64,000 nucleotides of DNA from Aphelocoma coerulescens (Eukaryota; Chordata; Aves; Passeriformes; Corvidae): NCBI RefSeq assembly GCF_041296385.1, contig NC_091013.1:11856001-11920000 (forward strand), read 5' to 3'. Both the position numbers and the translations under genes were made by a program. Positions 1-14,326 of the stretch are shown here, one piece after another; the stretch's first letter is position 1, and every line of letters begins with the position of its first letter. Under the pieces are notes generated by a model. That model was not told where the DNA came from, ran no database searches, and was given only the letters and a program-made list of their open reading frames with translations.

Positions 1-763
1 AAGTGTGGCTGATGCACCATATTGGTGTCCTATTATTCAGGAGGACCTCAAAAGGCTGGAGAAATGGGCCAAAAGTTTTGGAGATCAACAACAGTAAAGG
101 CCACATCCTGACAATGAGGAGGAATAACCCCAGGTACCAGTGTATGCCCCATCTGGAAAGCAGTTTGGCAGGGAGTGTCCTGGGTGTCCTGGTGAACACA
201 ACAGCAATTTGCCTTTGCATCCAAGAAGGCTAAAGGTAACCTGGGCTGCGTTAGGCGAGAGCGTCGATAGCAGGTCAAGGGAAGTGATCATTTTTCTCTA
301 CTTGACTCTGGCAAGACAAATCTGAAGTGCTGGGTCCACTACTGGGCTCCCCAGTATGAGAGAGACATGAACATAGTGGAGTGAACCCAACAAAGGGGCT
401 CAAGGACTGAAGCATCTGGCATACAGGAAGAGGCTGGAAGAACTGTGACTTGTCAGTCTGGAAAAGAGAATGCTCAGAGGGATCGTACTCCCTGATGGGG
501 TGTAAAGAGGACAGAGACAGACTTTTCTCAGGGGGCACAAAATTAAACAAAAGTAAAATCTTCTTTGAGAGGAGGAAGGTCACACACAGAAAGGTTGTCT
601 AGGGTTGTGGAGTCTCAATATTTAGAGATATTAAAAACCCAGCTGGACACATTCCTGGCTACTCTGCTGTTGCTGACCCTGATCTGAGCAGAGGATTGGA
701 CCAGGTGATCTCCAGAGGTGCCTTCCTGCCCCAGCCAGTCTGTGAGCTGGTCATTCAGTGTTT
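1..763 (+). mobile_element. CR1 LINE 3' end (decayed ORF2 C-terminus)
   Basis: This is the 3' part of a chicken-repeat-1 (CR1) non-LTR retrotransposon, entering from the left edge. Translated pieces in several frames match the end of CR1 ORF2 in the correct order: a segment with NNPRYQ and LESSLAGSVLGVLV (about 120-230), one with SRSREVI (about 270-295), and a terminal segment reading LDQVISRGAF (about 697-730). At the DNA level 'gaggttgtggagtctc'-like and 'ttggaccaggtgatctccag' motifs are typical CR1 3' blocks. Frameshifts, stops and internal deletions rule out function. No ATTCTATG terminal repeat is clear, so the 3' limit is approximate. The subfamily is not assigned; the amount of decay suggests an old copy. 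Confidence 0.85.
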
Positions 764-1336
764 TAATGAACAAGTTATATGGCTCAAACTTATTTTCCAG
801 AGAGCTAATCGTATCTCTAGATTGCAATCTTTTCTTCCATGCTTCCCTCTCATTAAACTTGACAGCATCACAGATGTTTTTATATTGCTGGTAACAAATT
901 TCTAGCTACCTAATGCAAACAGCATTGTGTAAGTCCAGATAACCAATTCCAGTGAACAGTGTCAGCTCCACAGACACTACACTCTTTATGTTTTCAGTCA
1001 TAAAAATGAATTCTGATGACTTATTATCTAGAGGGACACAAAGTAAAACTTTTCAACCATCTTTTCTTTATGCCTGGCAGCGTGTGTGCACATAGCAGAG
1101 GGAGTGCTCCAAGAGCCTGTTAGGGAGATTTATATGGGCATAACTCAGATGTTTCTCAACAGATTTAGTTGCCAGTGTAATATGAGTGCCCAATGAGTTA
1201 CTGTCCCTCTAATGAGTCATAAGTAAAAAAAAGGCTTTGGAAGAAGATCCATAGTTTTACAAAATCTTTTGAATACTTAGAAAATTAAAAAAAAAAAAAA
1301 ATTCCCATAGATTGAGAGTTAGGGGTTATAGGGGCT

Positions 1337-1362
1337 TTATATATATGTGTATGTGTGTGTGT
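1337..1362. repeat. (TA)n(TG)n microsatellite
   Basis: An alternating TATATATG stretch runs directly into TGTGTGTGTG. It is short, interrupted, and ordinary for a bird genome. Confidence 0.8.
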
Positions 1363-2249
1363 AAAATGTACCAAAGTTATGGCAAAATCCCGTGAGTGAA
1401 ACTGGGTATTTGAGTACCACAGCAACTTGAAGACTTGGGAGAGATTTTTTTATGTAATACCATATTTTGGTTTGGGGTTTTTTTGGTTTTTTTTCATCTG
1501 AATAGTGTATCGTCAAGAAGCACTTTATTCAAGACTTAAGACAAGGTTGTTTTGGGTCCATGTGACTGATGCCAGACTGGCAAATAGTCTTGAGAGAAGG
1601 GCTGTTATTTCCAAAGGAACAGAACTCAGCTTGATCTGACTAGAGACTTTGTGCTGGCTTGGACCAGGACAAGGTAAGTTTCTCATGTGGACATGGTCCA
1701 AGTCTCAGATCAATGTAAATTCTCTTGGGCATGAACCTGTTAAAGTAATATCACCTCATCCAAAATTTAGAAACAGCTGTTGTGAGTGGGCAAGTGAGGT
1801 TCGGATGCCTGTCTTCTGCAACAAGCTCTAAAAATCGAGAAAGGAAAAGGACAACCTAGCCACTGTGTATGAGGCAAACATAGAGACAAGTTGTGAGAAA
1901 TCCAGGTTAGTCAGGACAAGATGATTCCAACTAGTAGGAAGCTGTTCATAAGTTTACCTGATTGAAGAACTGCTCACAGCTTGTCAGAACTTCAGAGCTC
2001 TGTAACAGAATTGAAATGAATATGTAGCAGCTTTCATTACACAGAAGCAAAAAATAATTGACATAGACCACCTGCTGAGAGAACATCAGCACTAATGTAA
2101 TGAACTTCAATTTGCAGAAGACAAAAAGTGCTTTGTCACAGTGATGAACAGATACTACTGTACACTAGACTTCTGAAAGTGTCATGAAGAGCTGGAGTCC
2201 TTGGAAACAGCACCAAAGGAAAATCATGTGCTGTGATAGTTTTAGAGCT

Positions 2250-2272
2250 AGCCCCTCTGGCAGCGAGGGGCT
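2250..2272. repeat. GC-rich 8-bp perfect hairpin
   Basis: AGCCCCTC (2,250-2,257) is followed by the loop TGGCAGC and by GAGGGGCT (2,265-2,272), which is its exact reverse complement. The stem is strikingly GC-rich against very AT-rich surroundings. It could be a relic of an inserted element or chance; no function is claimed. Confidence 0.6.
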
Positions 2273-2282
2273 GTGTGCCTCC

Positions 2283-2455
2283 TCATATGCCCAAATATGC
2301 CATTATGAATATCTATACATGCATATTCTATATATGTTATGCATAAACATATGAGTGTGTATACATATTTGTTCTTATGCATACACTTATATACATGTGC
2401 ATATACAAACACATATTTGTATATCTACACACAAACTTATGTAATTGCAGTATAT
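2283..2455. repeat. Degenerate AT/CATA-rich simple sequence
   Basis: The stretch is dominated by CATA, TATG and TACA words (repeated 'catatg', 'atacat' and 'atgcata' blocks) with alternating purine-pyrimidine character. It is a decayed microsatellite rather than a defined tandem unit. Confidence 0.6.
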
Positions 2456-5400
2456 ATTCATCCAAGAAGGCAAACTGGAAAGCACAATGATTGGTCATGA
2501 AGAATAATAAGAGAAGAGCTCATAGTTCCTAGAAAATCCTTGAAAGAGAACTAAAATATGTACAAAAATATAAGAATCCTCAAAACAGATGAGTACAATT
2601 ATGTGAAGCGTTTCAGAGTCTCCAAGTGCATTAAGAGTTCCAGTAACAAATAAAATAAGAGTAAAATAGCACCAGTGTTTGAAAACTTGGTATGCTCTGG
2701 TAAAAGAAGGAAGAAGCAGCAGGAGGAGTGCATTCTACATAGCTTCCCAAAACTATCATGCAAATGCAAAATTAACAAATCTACAAATCAGTCTGTGGAA
2801 GATATTGAGAGAAATGAATCCAGGGGATAAAAGATCACTAGAGCTGTTTAAATTTCTAAACTAATGGCAATCAGAGAGAGAAAATATTTCAGTATTTATC
2901 TACACAGGCCTATGAGCTGAATTTTTTAGAAATGTAGATGATGGTGATAAATAAATATATGTCACAGGAGCACTGACTTTAAACCAAACAAGGATTTGAC
3001 CCACTAATGCTGAAAATGTCTAACTGGGGATAAAACGGAAGAATTAGACTTGCTAGAAGGTCAGAAATTATAGAAAATAATGAATTACAGTTTGTGTCTT
3101 TAATAGCATATTGTCATGCAAAAACACTCCTGCACTTCTGACTGTAGACTCTGATGTAATAGTTGCTAAGAGCCACCACCTTCTGGTAAGCACTTCTGAA
3201 AAAGATCAGGATTGAAGAAGCATGACAAAACTTAGTTTTTATTTCCTTACCCACCACTGTCTTTTTTCTTTATCTGATGTGTTCCTTACTCAAGCTGTGC
3301 TGTTTATTCTGCTTTATGCAGTGAAAAACATCTCATCAGGGAGCCCTTTTTTTACAGAAATTTCATACTGACACACTTTCTGTCCTTAAACATATACAGG
3401 TGAAAGCAAAATTTGATTGTATATTTTCACGTGCAAAGGAGTTTATACAGTATTTGATATCTGTGTACACTGCTGGTTAAAAACACTTGAGTAAGTCTGA
3501 TAGTTAGGATACCTTTTGCTGCAAGAGAGTGAGCATTTATTTGAGTTGAATATGCTTTTTTCTGTGCACTCTGTACAAGAAAACTAAGTCCTGTGATTTC
3601 TATCTTCAGGAGAATCACAGGAAAATGAAAACTAGCAGAGATAAGGCTAGTATGCTATATAAGAATGCACAATTAAGATAATTAATGTAGTGAGTGTACA
3701 GGGTTTTATAACAGAAAAAAGAATCACAGAATTATATGATCACTGATGTGTTAAGTGACACCATGATCAAGAGAGACACACCTTATTTATGGGAGACTAG
3801 TACTGCCCTTCCCAGGGATACTAAACTCTATATGGAAAAAATATCTGGAAATGGCATTGATTCAAATTACCATATTATCTCATATTTAAGATAATTTTGA
3901 AAATTTTAAATTGGGGATGTGGCAATTAGAGGAAAATTTATGCAGAAATAAGCTGATAATTTCTGTGAATCCCCACTGCATTAAAAAAGGGGTCAGTAGT
4001 CTTAGAAGATCAATGGAGAATTGGACTGCTCCATTCTTCCATAAATGTCTACTAAATTATTTTCAACTTTCATGACTATAAAAACTTCAAATTTAATCTA
4101 CAAGAGGCATGAAGATACCTTGTAGAGTTCAGGAAATGTACATTTTGAAATATATATATGGAGCAATAAACATCTGAATAGTTGAATGAAATAGGAACAA
4201 AATATCATCTTCAGGTACACATTATCTGAAGTTTTTCAACTCAGACAGAAGGAAGGTATTCAGGTTTGGAAGTTATGTAAGTGTTATGTACTTATTTCTA
4301 GAGTAAGAGAAAAGGAACTGAGAGACTAAACAGATTTTAAAAAGTAATAAAAGGTAATAATCCTTAACAATATAAACTAAAGTATCTTATGCTGTTTTAA
4401 ACGCAGCCATGTTGACACTTAAGGCTGAGTCTGTATTTTGCATGATATTGCCTTTTATTCATTGGTCATGTTGGAAATTATATGAAATTCTATAGAATCC
4501 ATGTGAGCCAACTTTTCCTCCTGCAAAATTTTCAGTGTGTCTGAAGTCTTGTTCTACACTGTGTAGAAAAAAAAAGGAATTTAAAAAATCTTCCCTCAAA
4601 TCCTGTAATTGACACGCATTCCATGGAAAATAGTATATTCTCTCCATATGGCTTAAATTACAAACTACAGTCATTTTTGAAAAATGTGTGCTAGCCAATC
4701 CATAAGTCATCCTCTAATCAGACAAAATTTAAAGTATTTCCTGAAGGAGTATCTTGATATATGGCTTCTAGACAGTTACATGAAATGACCTAATGGTTTT
4801 AACTCTATAAGAGAATGAAAACTATAAAACAATTTGAAAAGTCAACAGATGACTCAAGAAAACTTCAAACACTCTGAATCTTATTCAAAGTACAGCCCAA
4901 AAAACAGGCAAGCTATAAATACATATTTAATTTTTCTGGTGAATCAATGTCTCTTTTTGTGATGCATCTTAACTAAGGGACATTTGAGGATTTTAACTGA
5001 GAAAACTGCTGGACTAGGATGATCATTGGTCTCCGATCTTTAATCAGATGATCACTTAGTGTGATTAGTGGTTTTAGTTTATCACACCACCTCTGTGAGT
5101 TAGAAAGAGATCATTGTTCCCATTTTCAGTTGGCAAGAAGGTGCTAAACAATTTACTGAACACAGAACAGAGATTTACTCATGATGGAGCAGGAAATCGA
5201 ACTGTCCCAATTTTTGTTTGTTGTTGAAAGTATTTTGTAGACAAAGAACAGTTATTATTTTCACTTATGATGCCAGCACTTTTAAATTAAAGAAACGGTA
5301 ACAGCAATCTGCAATTCCAGCCTGCAGTTGTCTTCTCCATTCCACAGAGACAAGAAAAATATTTATAAAAATAATTTAAATTACTTATCTCATAAAAAAT

Positions 5401-5667
5401 CTTTTTGAAAAATTAAAGAAATTATAACCTTGACTTCCAGTAGAAAAAAATTATTCATGAATACTTGCACAATTTGAATCAAGGGTGTAAAATCCAGTAT
5501 TGTATTACTGAATTTCATACCAGCACATATATTTACAAAGGGATAAGGTATAAAATGACACACAAGTACAGTCAATTGGCTTTTTTGACATCTATTACTA
5601 TGTGTTTTCAGATGGAATTATGTACTATTGACAGGAAATTCTGTACTTAGAGTGGATCATCTGTTAT

Positions 5668-5890
5668 CTCATAGGATCTGCTATGCTAGAGCAGACCTCT
5701 GATTAGTTCAGCACTCTATCTTTAACATGGGCCAGGGCCACACACATCAGAGGAAGATGCAATGTACCCATGTGGAAAATGATGGAGGAACCTGCCTCCT
5801 TAAAATGCAGCTTTGTGCCCTTGTCAGCTAAAGATTATCTTGTGCCCTGAAGAGCAATGGAAATTACCTGAAGGATGAAGGATTGAAGCT
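5668..5890 (+). repeat. Old amniote interspersed repeat, copy A
   Basis: The block starting 'ggatctgctatgctagagca' continues with a 'gttcagcactctatcttta' segment, then 'gggccagggcca', 'cagaggaagatgcaa' and, further on, 'cttgtgccctgaag'. In this order the pieces match a repeat I recognise as widespread in turtles, crocodilians and birds, whose core reads roughly 'catactggatcagacc ... tagtccagtatcctgtct ... agtggccagcaccagatg ... cagaggaaggtgcaa ... cttatgccctgaag'. I cannot name the family with certainty. A second relic of the same core lies at 55,868-55,935. Divergence is high, so insertion probably predates modern birds. The ends are approximate. Confidence 0.6.
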
Positions 5891-7349
5891 TCTTGTTTCA
5901 AGCTGTAAAATCTGATAAATACAAAAAGATATACACTGTCCAAATGGGTTGTTGCAAATATATCTGCTACAGCGCTCTCCGAAACATATTGGCTTCAACA
6001 GCACCAAAAAGAAAACACTGGATTAGATGGGCTGCCAGATTGGTCATATCTGCTTTCCATTTCCTTTACAATAAGGAGAATTTCTTGCTACCCCTCAGGT
6101 GTTTTACTATACAATTTTATACATATAAGGGTAGCCAATGATGAGGATTAATATTTTGTAGACAACTGTTTTCTAGGCATGGGTATAAAATATACTATGT
6201 TCTGTGCTAAAAATTTGTCAATGTCAGAGTTAAAACACTGAATATTTTTACATGTCCCAACCTCAAATGAATAAGAATATTTTTTCAATTAAGTGAGCAT
6301 AGCGTTGGAAAAACTGTCAAAAGGTGAAGAAAAATAATGCGATAGTACTTGGTAGTACAATGAGTAAACCAATACTGAACACATTAAAATTTTGAACACT
6401 GAAGAAAGCAATCCTAATTTTTTCATGGAAACAGTAAAAAGGAGTTACCACTGGTTGTCAGTGAATACCAGTTGTTAACCTTACTACTTAGCCAAAGATT
6501 TGCAATTATAATGAAGAGTTCTATGAAAGTATTATCTAAAGGGTAAAGAGTAAAAAGGGTGAAGAATGAAAAATAAAACCAAAACATATAAAAATGATAA
6601 GAAAGACAGTATAAAATACTTGTGGTCCTCATATCCCGAAAGGATAATAAGATTTGAAAAGAAGAGAAGAAAGGCAGCAAGAATTCTCAAAGATGTACAA
6701 ACACTTCTGAATGAGATCTGACCTTTAAACATCAGGCATGCAACAGAAGTCTGTGAAATCATGGATGCCAAGAAGAAGATGAATAAGGAATGAGTGTTTA
6801 GTTTTCGTCATAAAACAAAAATTGAAGCAAAGGACTGAAATCATCAGACTAGAGTTTTAAAACAGGAAATATGCTGTCACTTTGCTCATAGTTGAACTCT
6901 GCACATGCAGGTAAATGACTGCCTCAGCTTGCATAGGATCAAAACATTTCTCCTAACTCATGGGAGAAAAAAACCTTAAGGAATGAGTCAAGACAGTAAT
7001 AGCTGTCTTGGACAGCTATTGGACATAATGGACCATATGAGTATACCTGAAAAATATAATACTGTGGTTGCCCCTTGCTTTTTCCCTGTCGGCCACAGAC
7101 TGGGATCAAAACTGAGGTACTGAAATAGATGTAATTTTTTTTCTGACTTGATATGGCTAATTTCATACAACCCAATAGTAAATTCAAACTATTACAATGT
7201 CTTTTCCCAATCTCTCCACAGTTGCTTCCTGTATCTTGCCCTCAACTATTATACCATCATCCTTGCTTTATTTGCTTCTCATTAAGGGACTGTATTTAAT
7301 TCCATCTTTAGGCATGTCTCATTTTCAATTGTTCGTATACCTTTAATAA

Positions 7350-7417
7350 TACATATATTGTGTTTATATATACACATATATATATCACATATTTATATAT
7401 ATATGATATATACACCC
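7350..7417. repeat. (TA)n-rich microsatellite
   Basis: TATATA runs are interspersed with CACATA and GATATA blocks over about 70 bp. This is a typical interrupted dinucleotide repeat. Confidence 0.75.
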
Positions 7418-10400
7418 ACAACTTTATGTACATTAGGGTGTGATACAACTTTATTATAGCTATTGTTAGTACTTTTCTGCTTGGCTCAAGGGATATTAGG
7501 AACTACTAGGTAATTTCATGATAGTGGGTGGTGTGGTTCTAGAATTCATTTCTGAACTTTAAGGAGGAATTTGTATCCTTATTATATTTTCTACTGAATT
7601 CCAAGTTCAGGAAACTAACTGAGAAAAACAAAAACTTTAGTCATAAGAAAGTTTTGGATTCAGCTGCAAAATTTGACACTGATTTGAGGCAAAGCATTTT
7701 CCCTTATGGCAAAATATTACTGCTCCAAAATAACAACCATGAATGTCTTCCAGCTTCCTGCAACAGATTTTGTCCTAAATTCTGACAAGACATGCGACAG
7801 AGATGGTTTATGACTTTCCTTTTTTGTTATATAGTCATGTCTGTGATTGATATTCTAGGCCAATATTTAAAAATATACACTCTTATTTTTATGTCTCTAA
7901 GTGTTTTAATGGAATCAGTAGAATGAAAGGTATTATACTTATTCTGTTGACTGGACTTCAAGACAAACAAAAAGTTTATTGTGAAAATTGCAGGTAGGAG
8001 GCCCCAGCTTTTTCCATTGTTCTCTTGGAATAAGATCCAATTTTTTAAATAGAAAAAACACAAAGCTCTAATCATATTATACAAATGTCTCATTTTCCTT
8101 GTTGTTTCTCTGTTTTATGTTTTTAAATGACTGTGGAACTTGTAAAAGTTGCCAGACACACTGCTCTGGAGGTAGTGTTTGAAGGTACAACTTCAGTGCG
8201 CCCTTATCCTATTTATGGTAATGCAAGACATACTGTTCCTTACTGTCTTAACACTTTGAAGAAGCAGCAATACCTATTTAAAAATCCATCAATGCAAACT
8301 TTTCATTATAGGCAGTGAAATTATGATCTTTAGAGAACATCTAGAGAACCCTACATATGCAGGGTAATGCTGCTTGTTTCATTTACATAAAAATAGAAAT
8401 GTATGTGTCTTTAGTCACTGTTAAATGATAATGATCCCTGGCAGTCTGAATTCACTTAAAGTTTTATGGAAACAAAACAAACCATTTGGCATTCTCAAGA
8501 CACCATTTTCAAACATACTGAAGCACAACTTAGATTAGGTGAGCAAAACACACACTTATCCATAAGTGGCAAATTATACATAAAAAGACGTTTTCAACTA
8601 AGACTTTAATTTTGATCCAAACACAAATACAGAAAACTATGATAAACAAAATGAATAAAAAGTAACACCATTATTTGAATTCCATTTTGTTCATACAGGA
8701 ATGTAACAAAACAAAAGTAACATAAGCATGCTTTTCAAAATTTGTCTTTTAAACTTAAATGTAGAATTTCTACATTAAACAAAACAAAATTCCACTCCAA
8801 TAATTCAGTCATGTAATATGTTTATTACATGCATAGGCAACTAGCCTGAGCTCAGCTCTTTCCCACCACCCTTATCAGGAACACCCAACTCTAGCAACAA
8901 ACCCAGGCAGATCATAAAAACCCAGCCAAGTAGGGTCTACAATTCAGTGTAAGAATTCCTCTCTTATTCTCCTCTTTCCATCTTTTCCACTTACATCCTC
9001 AGAGTATATCAATTAATTCCAATCAAAAGTCTGTTAAATTCTTATCCTTAATTCAGCAGCAGAGCAGGAGTGGACCAATGGTGACATTGGCTCTCCAAAT
9101 GTCCCTCCAGTCCCAGCCCAGGCCCACACCAACACTCTGTGGCCCCCGGCCTCCGCCACCTTTGTGTGGGTGAGCACACAGAAGAAGGGCTTGTGTGACA
9201 TTTCCCACGTGTTCTGCTTGCCACTCCTTGCCTTGATTCTGCCTTTGAATGTACTGCTTCCTTGCAACTATTTTCTGTGGCACAGCAGAAATGTTTTGAT
9301 TTGTTTGGCTTTTTTTTTCCGATCTTAAGGCAACTGGAGGCATAAAACTGGGTAAAATTATACAAAGTTACTTCCCCTGTTCTGACTGAGAATATGCAAG
9401 AACATATGAAGACTCCACAGCAGGAGAGTTTTTCCCTGTAGATATATACATGAAGCATTGCCATAAGTAAACAACAAACAAAAGCACAAAACAAATAGCA
9501 AGGAAAGAAGAAACCCAGAACCATATTAAAGAAGTTTGTTTTTTCAACATGGTTATATTTATAGAATGGGTCCTCTGTTGCTGTTTTGTTTTGTCTACTT
9601 TCAAAAATAAAATTGAGAAGTCCATCTGCTTAGTTACCTGGATTGTCTCTTCCTGGTTTTGATTCAGCTAAGGATAATTTTCCAAGGAAATTCGTATTTC
9701 ATTTTATCCTCAGTAAAGATTGAACTATGTTTTTCTTCTCAGTCCTGACAACCCAACATGGCATCTAAGTGCCTGCTGCAGACAAAGAAATGACCAGTTT
9801 CTTTGCCAGGTGTCCTGTAGCTCTCTAGTTCTATTTACCAGCTCCAACTTATCACTGAGCTGCTCAAGGTGCACATCAGAAATGGGTCTGTAGAAACTCC
9901 TTCCAAATCAATTGAGTTCTTTTTTGTTTATGAAATATCAGTCATAGACTGGTGGACATGGTCTCACAATAGACATCCTAGACTAGACATTATGGTCAGC
10001 CACCATGGGTTTTGAGTTGGTTTATGCTGGATAGGTGAAAGTGCTTAAAGCATCATAGTAGAGACAAAAAAAGCCAATGCTTATTTTCCAGCTCTAAAGA
10101 TTTCTTTTTAAATTATTGCTTGTTGCTTTGCCAATTCAGAGGATTTACATTTCAATGGAATACAGAAGAAAAGGTAAGCATTTCAGCAGTGCTAGGTTTG
10201 ATAATACCAGAACTCAGCTTCCCTAACATAATTTTGCAAGTTTTTCACCAGTTGTATACCTGACTTATCCCTTAGAAGTAAACAGCTTATATTCGATGCT
10301 GTTAATAAAGCAGCTGTTTTATTCTGCAGTAACTTACACCAACAGCATTTCCAAAACCATAGCATTGCTGTCTCACAAGGTAACTCCCAGAAACCAACTG

Positions 10401-11317
10401 ATAATACCCTAACAAAATGAATGATTAAGTTCAAAAAATCATGTATAGAAATCCAATGTAAGGGATTTAATAATGCTAAAGTGAGAAGGTAAAGGGTTAA
10501 GAAAGTATAATCCTTTCTCCTCTGCCACCCATACAGAATGTAGAATATATACCTTAATATTAACTGTTATATTCTATACCCCTCACGATTTACATAAATA
10601 AATATGTAAAGTTACATAAATAATGTCATCATATAACATAATAAACGTCATTTTGTAACAAATTTTACCTTACATTTAACTTTACTCATCTTTAACTTTG
10701 CTGGGCAATTGAGGACATCAGCATTCCCAGGACAATACAAGCTTTCACTCCAGAAGCCTTGATCAGCACAAAATCAGCTACCACGATGGCTATTGACTGT
10801 TGCTCGACAGACTGAATTTTTTGTTCAATCACTTGCACAGCACAGAGTGGCAAAAGATTTCATGATTGCAAGTCCTATTTCCTTTACTGACACAAAACCA
10901 AAATGTGTTTTTCATCATCACAAAGCTAACAGTAGGAGAAAAAGCACTATTAAGCGGAGAAATGTACTGATTAAATGTAAAGGTTAGGTTAGAGCCACCT
11001 CAGTTCTGTCAGTGCAGCAGTTTCCAGCACAAGAATTTCTGGTATTTAATACCTGTAAGTATTTGCTGTTAAGTGTCTAATAAAACATACTGATTAGCGT
11101 GTCATGAAGGAAAAGATTAGACACCATTTCTTTGATTTCTCACTTCTAACATAATTTCAGCATTTAGATTACAATGTTCCTTTCTAAAATTTAACTTATG
11201 GCTCAGAATGAAAGTCATGGTGAATGCATTTGTATCTACTGTCTGTTTGAAAGTAATTGGTAGCTTGCCATGCTGTAATTCAGCCCTTTAAACCTCAATC
11301 GTCACTAAACGACTCTT

Positions 11318-11341
11318 TTATTGTTATTGTTATTATTATTA
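11318..11341. repeat. (TTATTG)n / (TTA)n short tandem repeat
   Basis: TTATTGTTATTG is followed by TTATTATTA. It is a short simple repeat of four or so imperfect units. Confidence 0.7.
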
Positions 11342-14326
11342 GTGGAAGGTGAAAGAATATGTGCACAGAGGTTGGCACCTCAGCATGAACAAAGAAGAAA
11401 CTGCAGGTGATGGTGTATTTTAGAAACATCTGGAAAGCTTATTCAAAAACTCTCAAAAATGTAACAAAGAAGAGACAATCACTTAAGTATGCACTTATGG
11501 TAAATGTCTTCTGGGAAATGAGTATGAGCAACTCCTGTCAAACATTTCTAATCCTTATTTTCATAATTCAATCTGCAAGTTTTTCCATTTGAAACAGACT
11601 CAAAGCACAAGACAGTATTTCCATGTTGGAAAGTGGTCACTACCTTTTGCATTCTGGTCTATGAGGTATTTCTTAATTTAAAAAACCTGCCTTCAACAAA
11701 CAGAAATCTGCAAATAAAAAACATAAACTCCTATTTCCTCATCACACACACAAAAAAACCCCAACAAACTATGGTTTGTCTTTCATTAGATGCACCTCTA
11801 TCTTTGTCAGACTGCTGGGGACAGTCACTGCTGCTGCTGGGCTACAGGAGACAAAGTGGGGCTCCACTCTCCAGTCACAGGACAGATCACATACAGGATA
11901 GTGACAGGTAATTACAATAAGATAATAACTAATTAGAAAAGTGGATTACTTGACCTTCTGGAAGACCCATCAGGATTATGTATAGTGTTAAAAAGGTCCT
12001 GTGCAAGCAGAAGCAAGTTCTAGGCTGCTAACAGGCTGGTTTATTGTAAGAAATGTTGCATTTATTTGTTAACATTAATAAATCATTATAATTCTATGAA
12101 CTATCTTAAGAGAAAGATAAACAACTTTTTTTACAAATATTCAAAAAAATTATCCCCAAACTAACAGTCATATCTGAAAATACCTTTTTCCCAATACTGA
12201 TGTTTTCATTTTAACTGAACTAAGTATTACCATATCTATTTAGGTTCATTAACTTTATTAAAGCAAATACAAATAATCCAAACTTTGAAGAGAGATGGGT
12301 GAAATTCTAATGATGATAAAATATTTTAAAATTTATGCATTTCTTTATTTATTTTAATACAGAATTTTTCTCTAATAACTTAGAAATACTGTAGCATGAC
12401 AAACAATCATCCCCCCAGATACCAACTTCTTTTGGCATCTTATATTTTAAAGGACATTTTAATAGACCACACTGTATTTCAGAGTTACTTATTGAAAATA
12501 CTTTAATTCTTTATTGGGTTTAAAGATTTTGTTTTGGGAAATGTTATTTCTTTTCATGAACAAGTGCTTCACTCTGCTTTAGTGACTTGTGATAATAAAG
12601 TAGTTATAGATAAATCTGATAAAATTAACATCACAATATTTTGATGTAAAATAGCCAGGCATTTCTTTTCCACAAATTTACTGCTGTAAAAGGAAGCCAT
12701 ACCTTTTTTTTTTCCTATTAAGTTTTCCTTTGTGCCTTTTTTGCAAGAAAGTCTTTATATGTTCTGAAAGTTGAAAAATACTTTTTTACTTCATTAGCTC
12801 TTCATATTTTTATCACTCCAGGAGAGATATGAAATGAATTGACCTCAGACAATCCTACATCTTCTTTCCAGAACTTTTGAGATACATATTGCTGTTACAT
12901 TTAGTATATGGTTCAGGTACGTTCAGGACAATTCAGTGAACCAAACCCCCTCCCAGACAAACAGAGGCTATGTTTAGAAGAAAATATCTCATTTTTTAAC
13001 ATTAATTGTGAGGATCTTTAAGTCCATGCACAAACGGACCACAATATATATTCTGCCTACTGTCAAAATATATAAATATAATTTGTAGAAGAGAAGCACA
13101 ACAACTAGAAATACAACAAAAATTCTATATGTTGCATAGTAAGTCTGCCACAATGCTGGAGACACCAGTTAAGCTCTGCATGAAACACAAACCAAAGAAA
13201 ATATCCACAGAGAGCACCCACTAATGAATTACCCATTTTGCACAAGAGCTTTTTGGGGCTGAGGACAGTGCCAGAAATTTCTTCCCTCATCTTCACCACT
13301 TTATTGCCAATATGGTTAAATTGTAAAGGCAAAACTGTCACAGTCCTGCGAGGGATTTCAACTTGCAGCTGGGGCAAGAAAGCAAGGAAGCAAGAGAGGA
13401 TATAAGATTCACTTTCTGCTGTCTTGATTTTCAGATTTTGGAATAATTACATAATAATGTTTTCCTTCTTGGTGCATGTTTCTCTTTAGGACTCCCTAGA
13501 GTCTGAGTAGGCACTCCCAAGACACAGAATCTCTACCTCATGCAATCCTGCAAGAGTCATATAATGGATACAAATAGTCATATTTGTACTTAAGAGTTCT
13601 GGCATTGTTTAACATCATAATCACCTAAAAATGCATTATATTTTATTTCAGAATCCCTTCTTTAAAAGTTTAACATCAATATCCCAGCAGAACTTCCTGT
13701 CTTTTAACAAACACACTGTCAACAAGTTAAAAACCCATAATTTTTGGAAGGGTTACTGTTATCACACTGTTATTCATGTGAGAGCTCAGCAGTTTTAGAA
13801 GTGAAGGAAGAGAAAGAAAAAAGACTGATGAGTAAAATAAATGAAAAATAGATGCTTTTTTCATCCACCAAATTTCCTACCTTTCAACACTTACTTACAT
13901 AGTCTTTCCCTCTCTCCCTGTATTCTCTACACTCCTTGAATTGTACACTTATTGACTTTTGTATTGCTCCCTCACTTTCTGTCATGAAATGTGTAATCAT
14001 GCTCCAGGTTAACCATTCCCATGCTGAAGTCAGCACATAATAGCTGAAAGAGTGGAGAATCTGAGATGACAGCAGGTCAGACACTAAATCAAAGATTAAA
14101 TTAGGGATTATCTTGGTGATGCTTCTGTTTCTTTGAACAAAACTCTCCTGTGCTCGGCCAAGTAATTGTTTAGTTGTATATTTCCATGTCTATCCGATGG
14201 TTTATTTTAGAACATAAAGCACTATAAAAATTTGTGAGAGTTTGAGCATTGTGATTATCATATCTTTCTGAAGGTATTAGTGAAATCATAATTGTATCCT
14301 AACACACATTATGAAGCCTGGGCTCT

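Larger units (their letters stand above)
764..5667. other. Unique AT-rich non-coding DNA
   Basis: I see no gene here. Open frames are below 85 codons and show no domain or codon pattern. The stretch holds a (TG)n run near 1,350, a mixed AT/CA-rich simple-sequence block at 2,283-2,455, a short GC-rich hairpin at 2,250-2,272 and an A-run near 1,290. The rest is featureless to the eye. Confidence 0.6.

Noticed and set aside
9150..9290. Minus-strand peptide with a WQAEHVG-like string reminiscent of a retroviral integrase core
   Set aside because: The resemblance covers only a few residues and nothing downstream fits; too weak to annotate.
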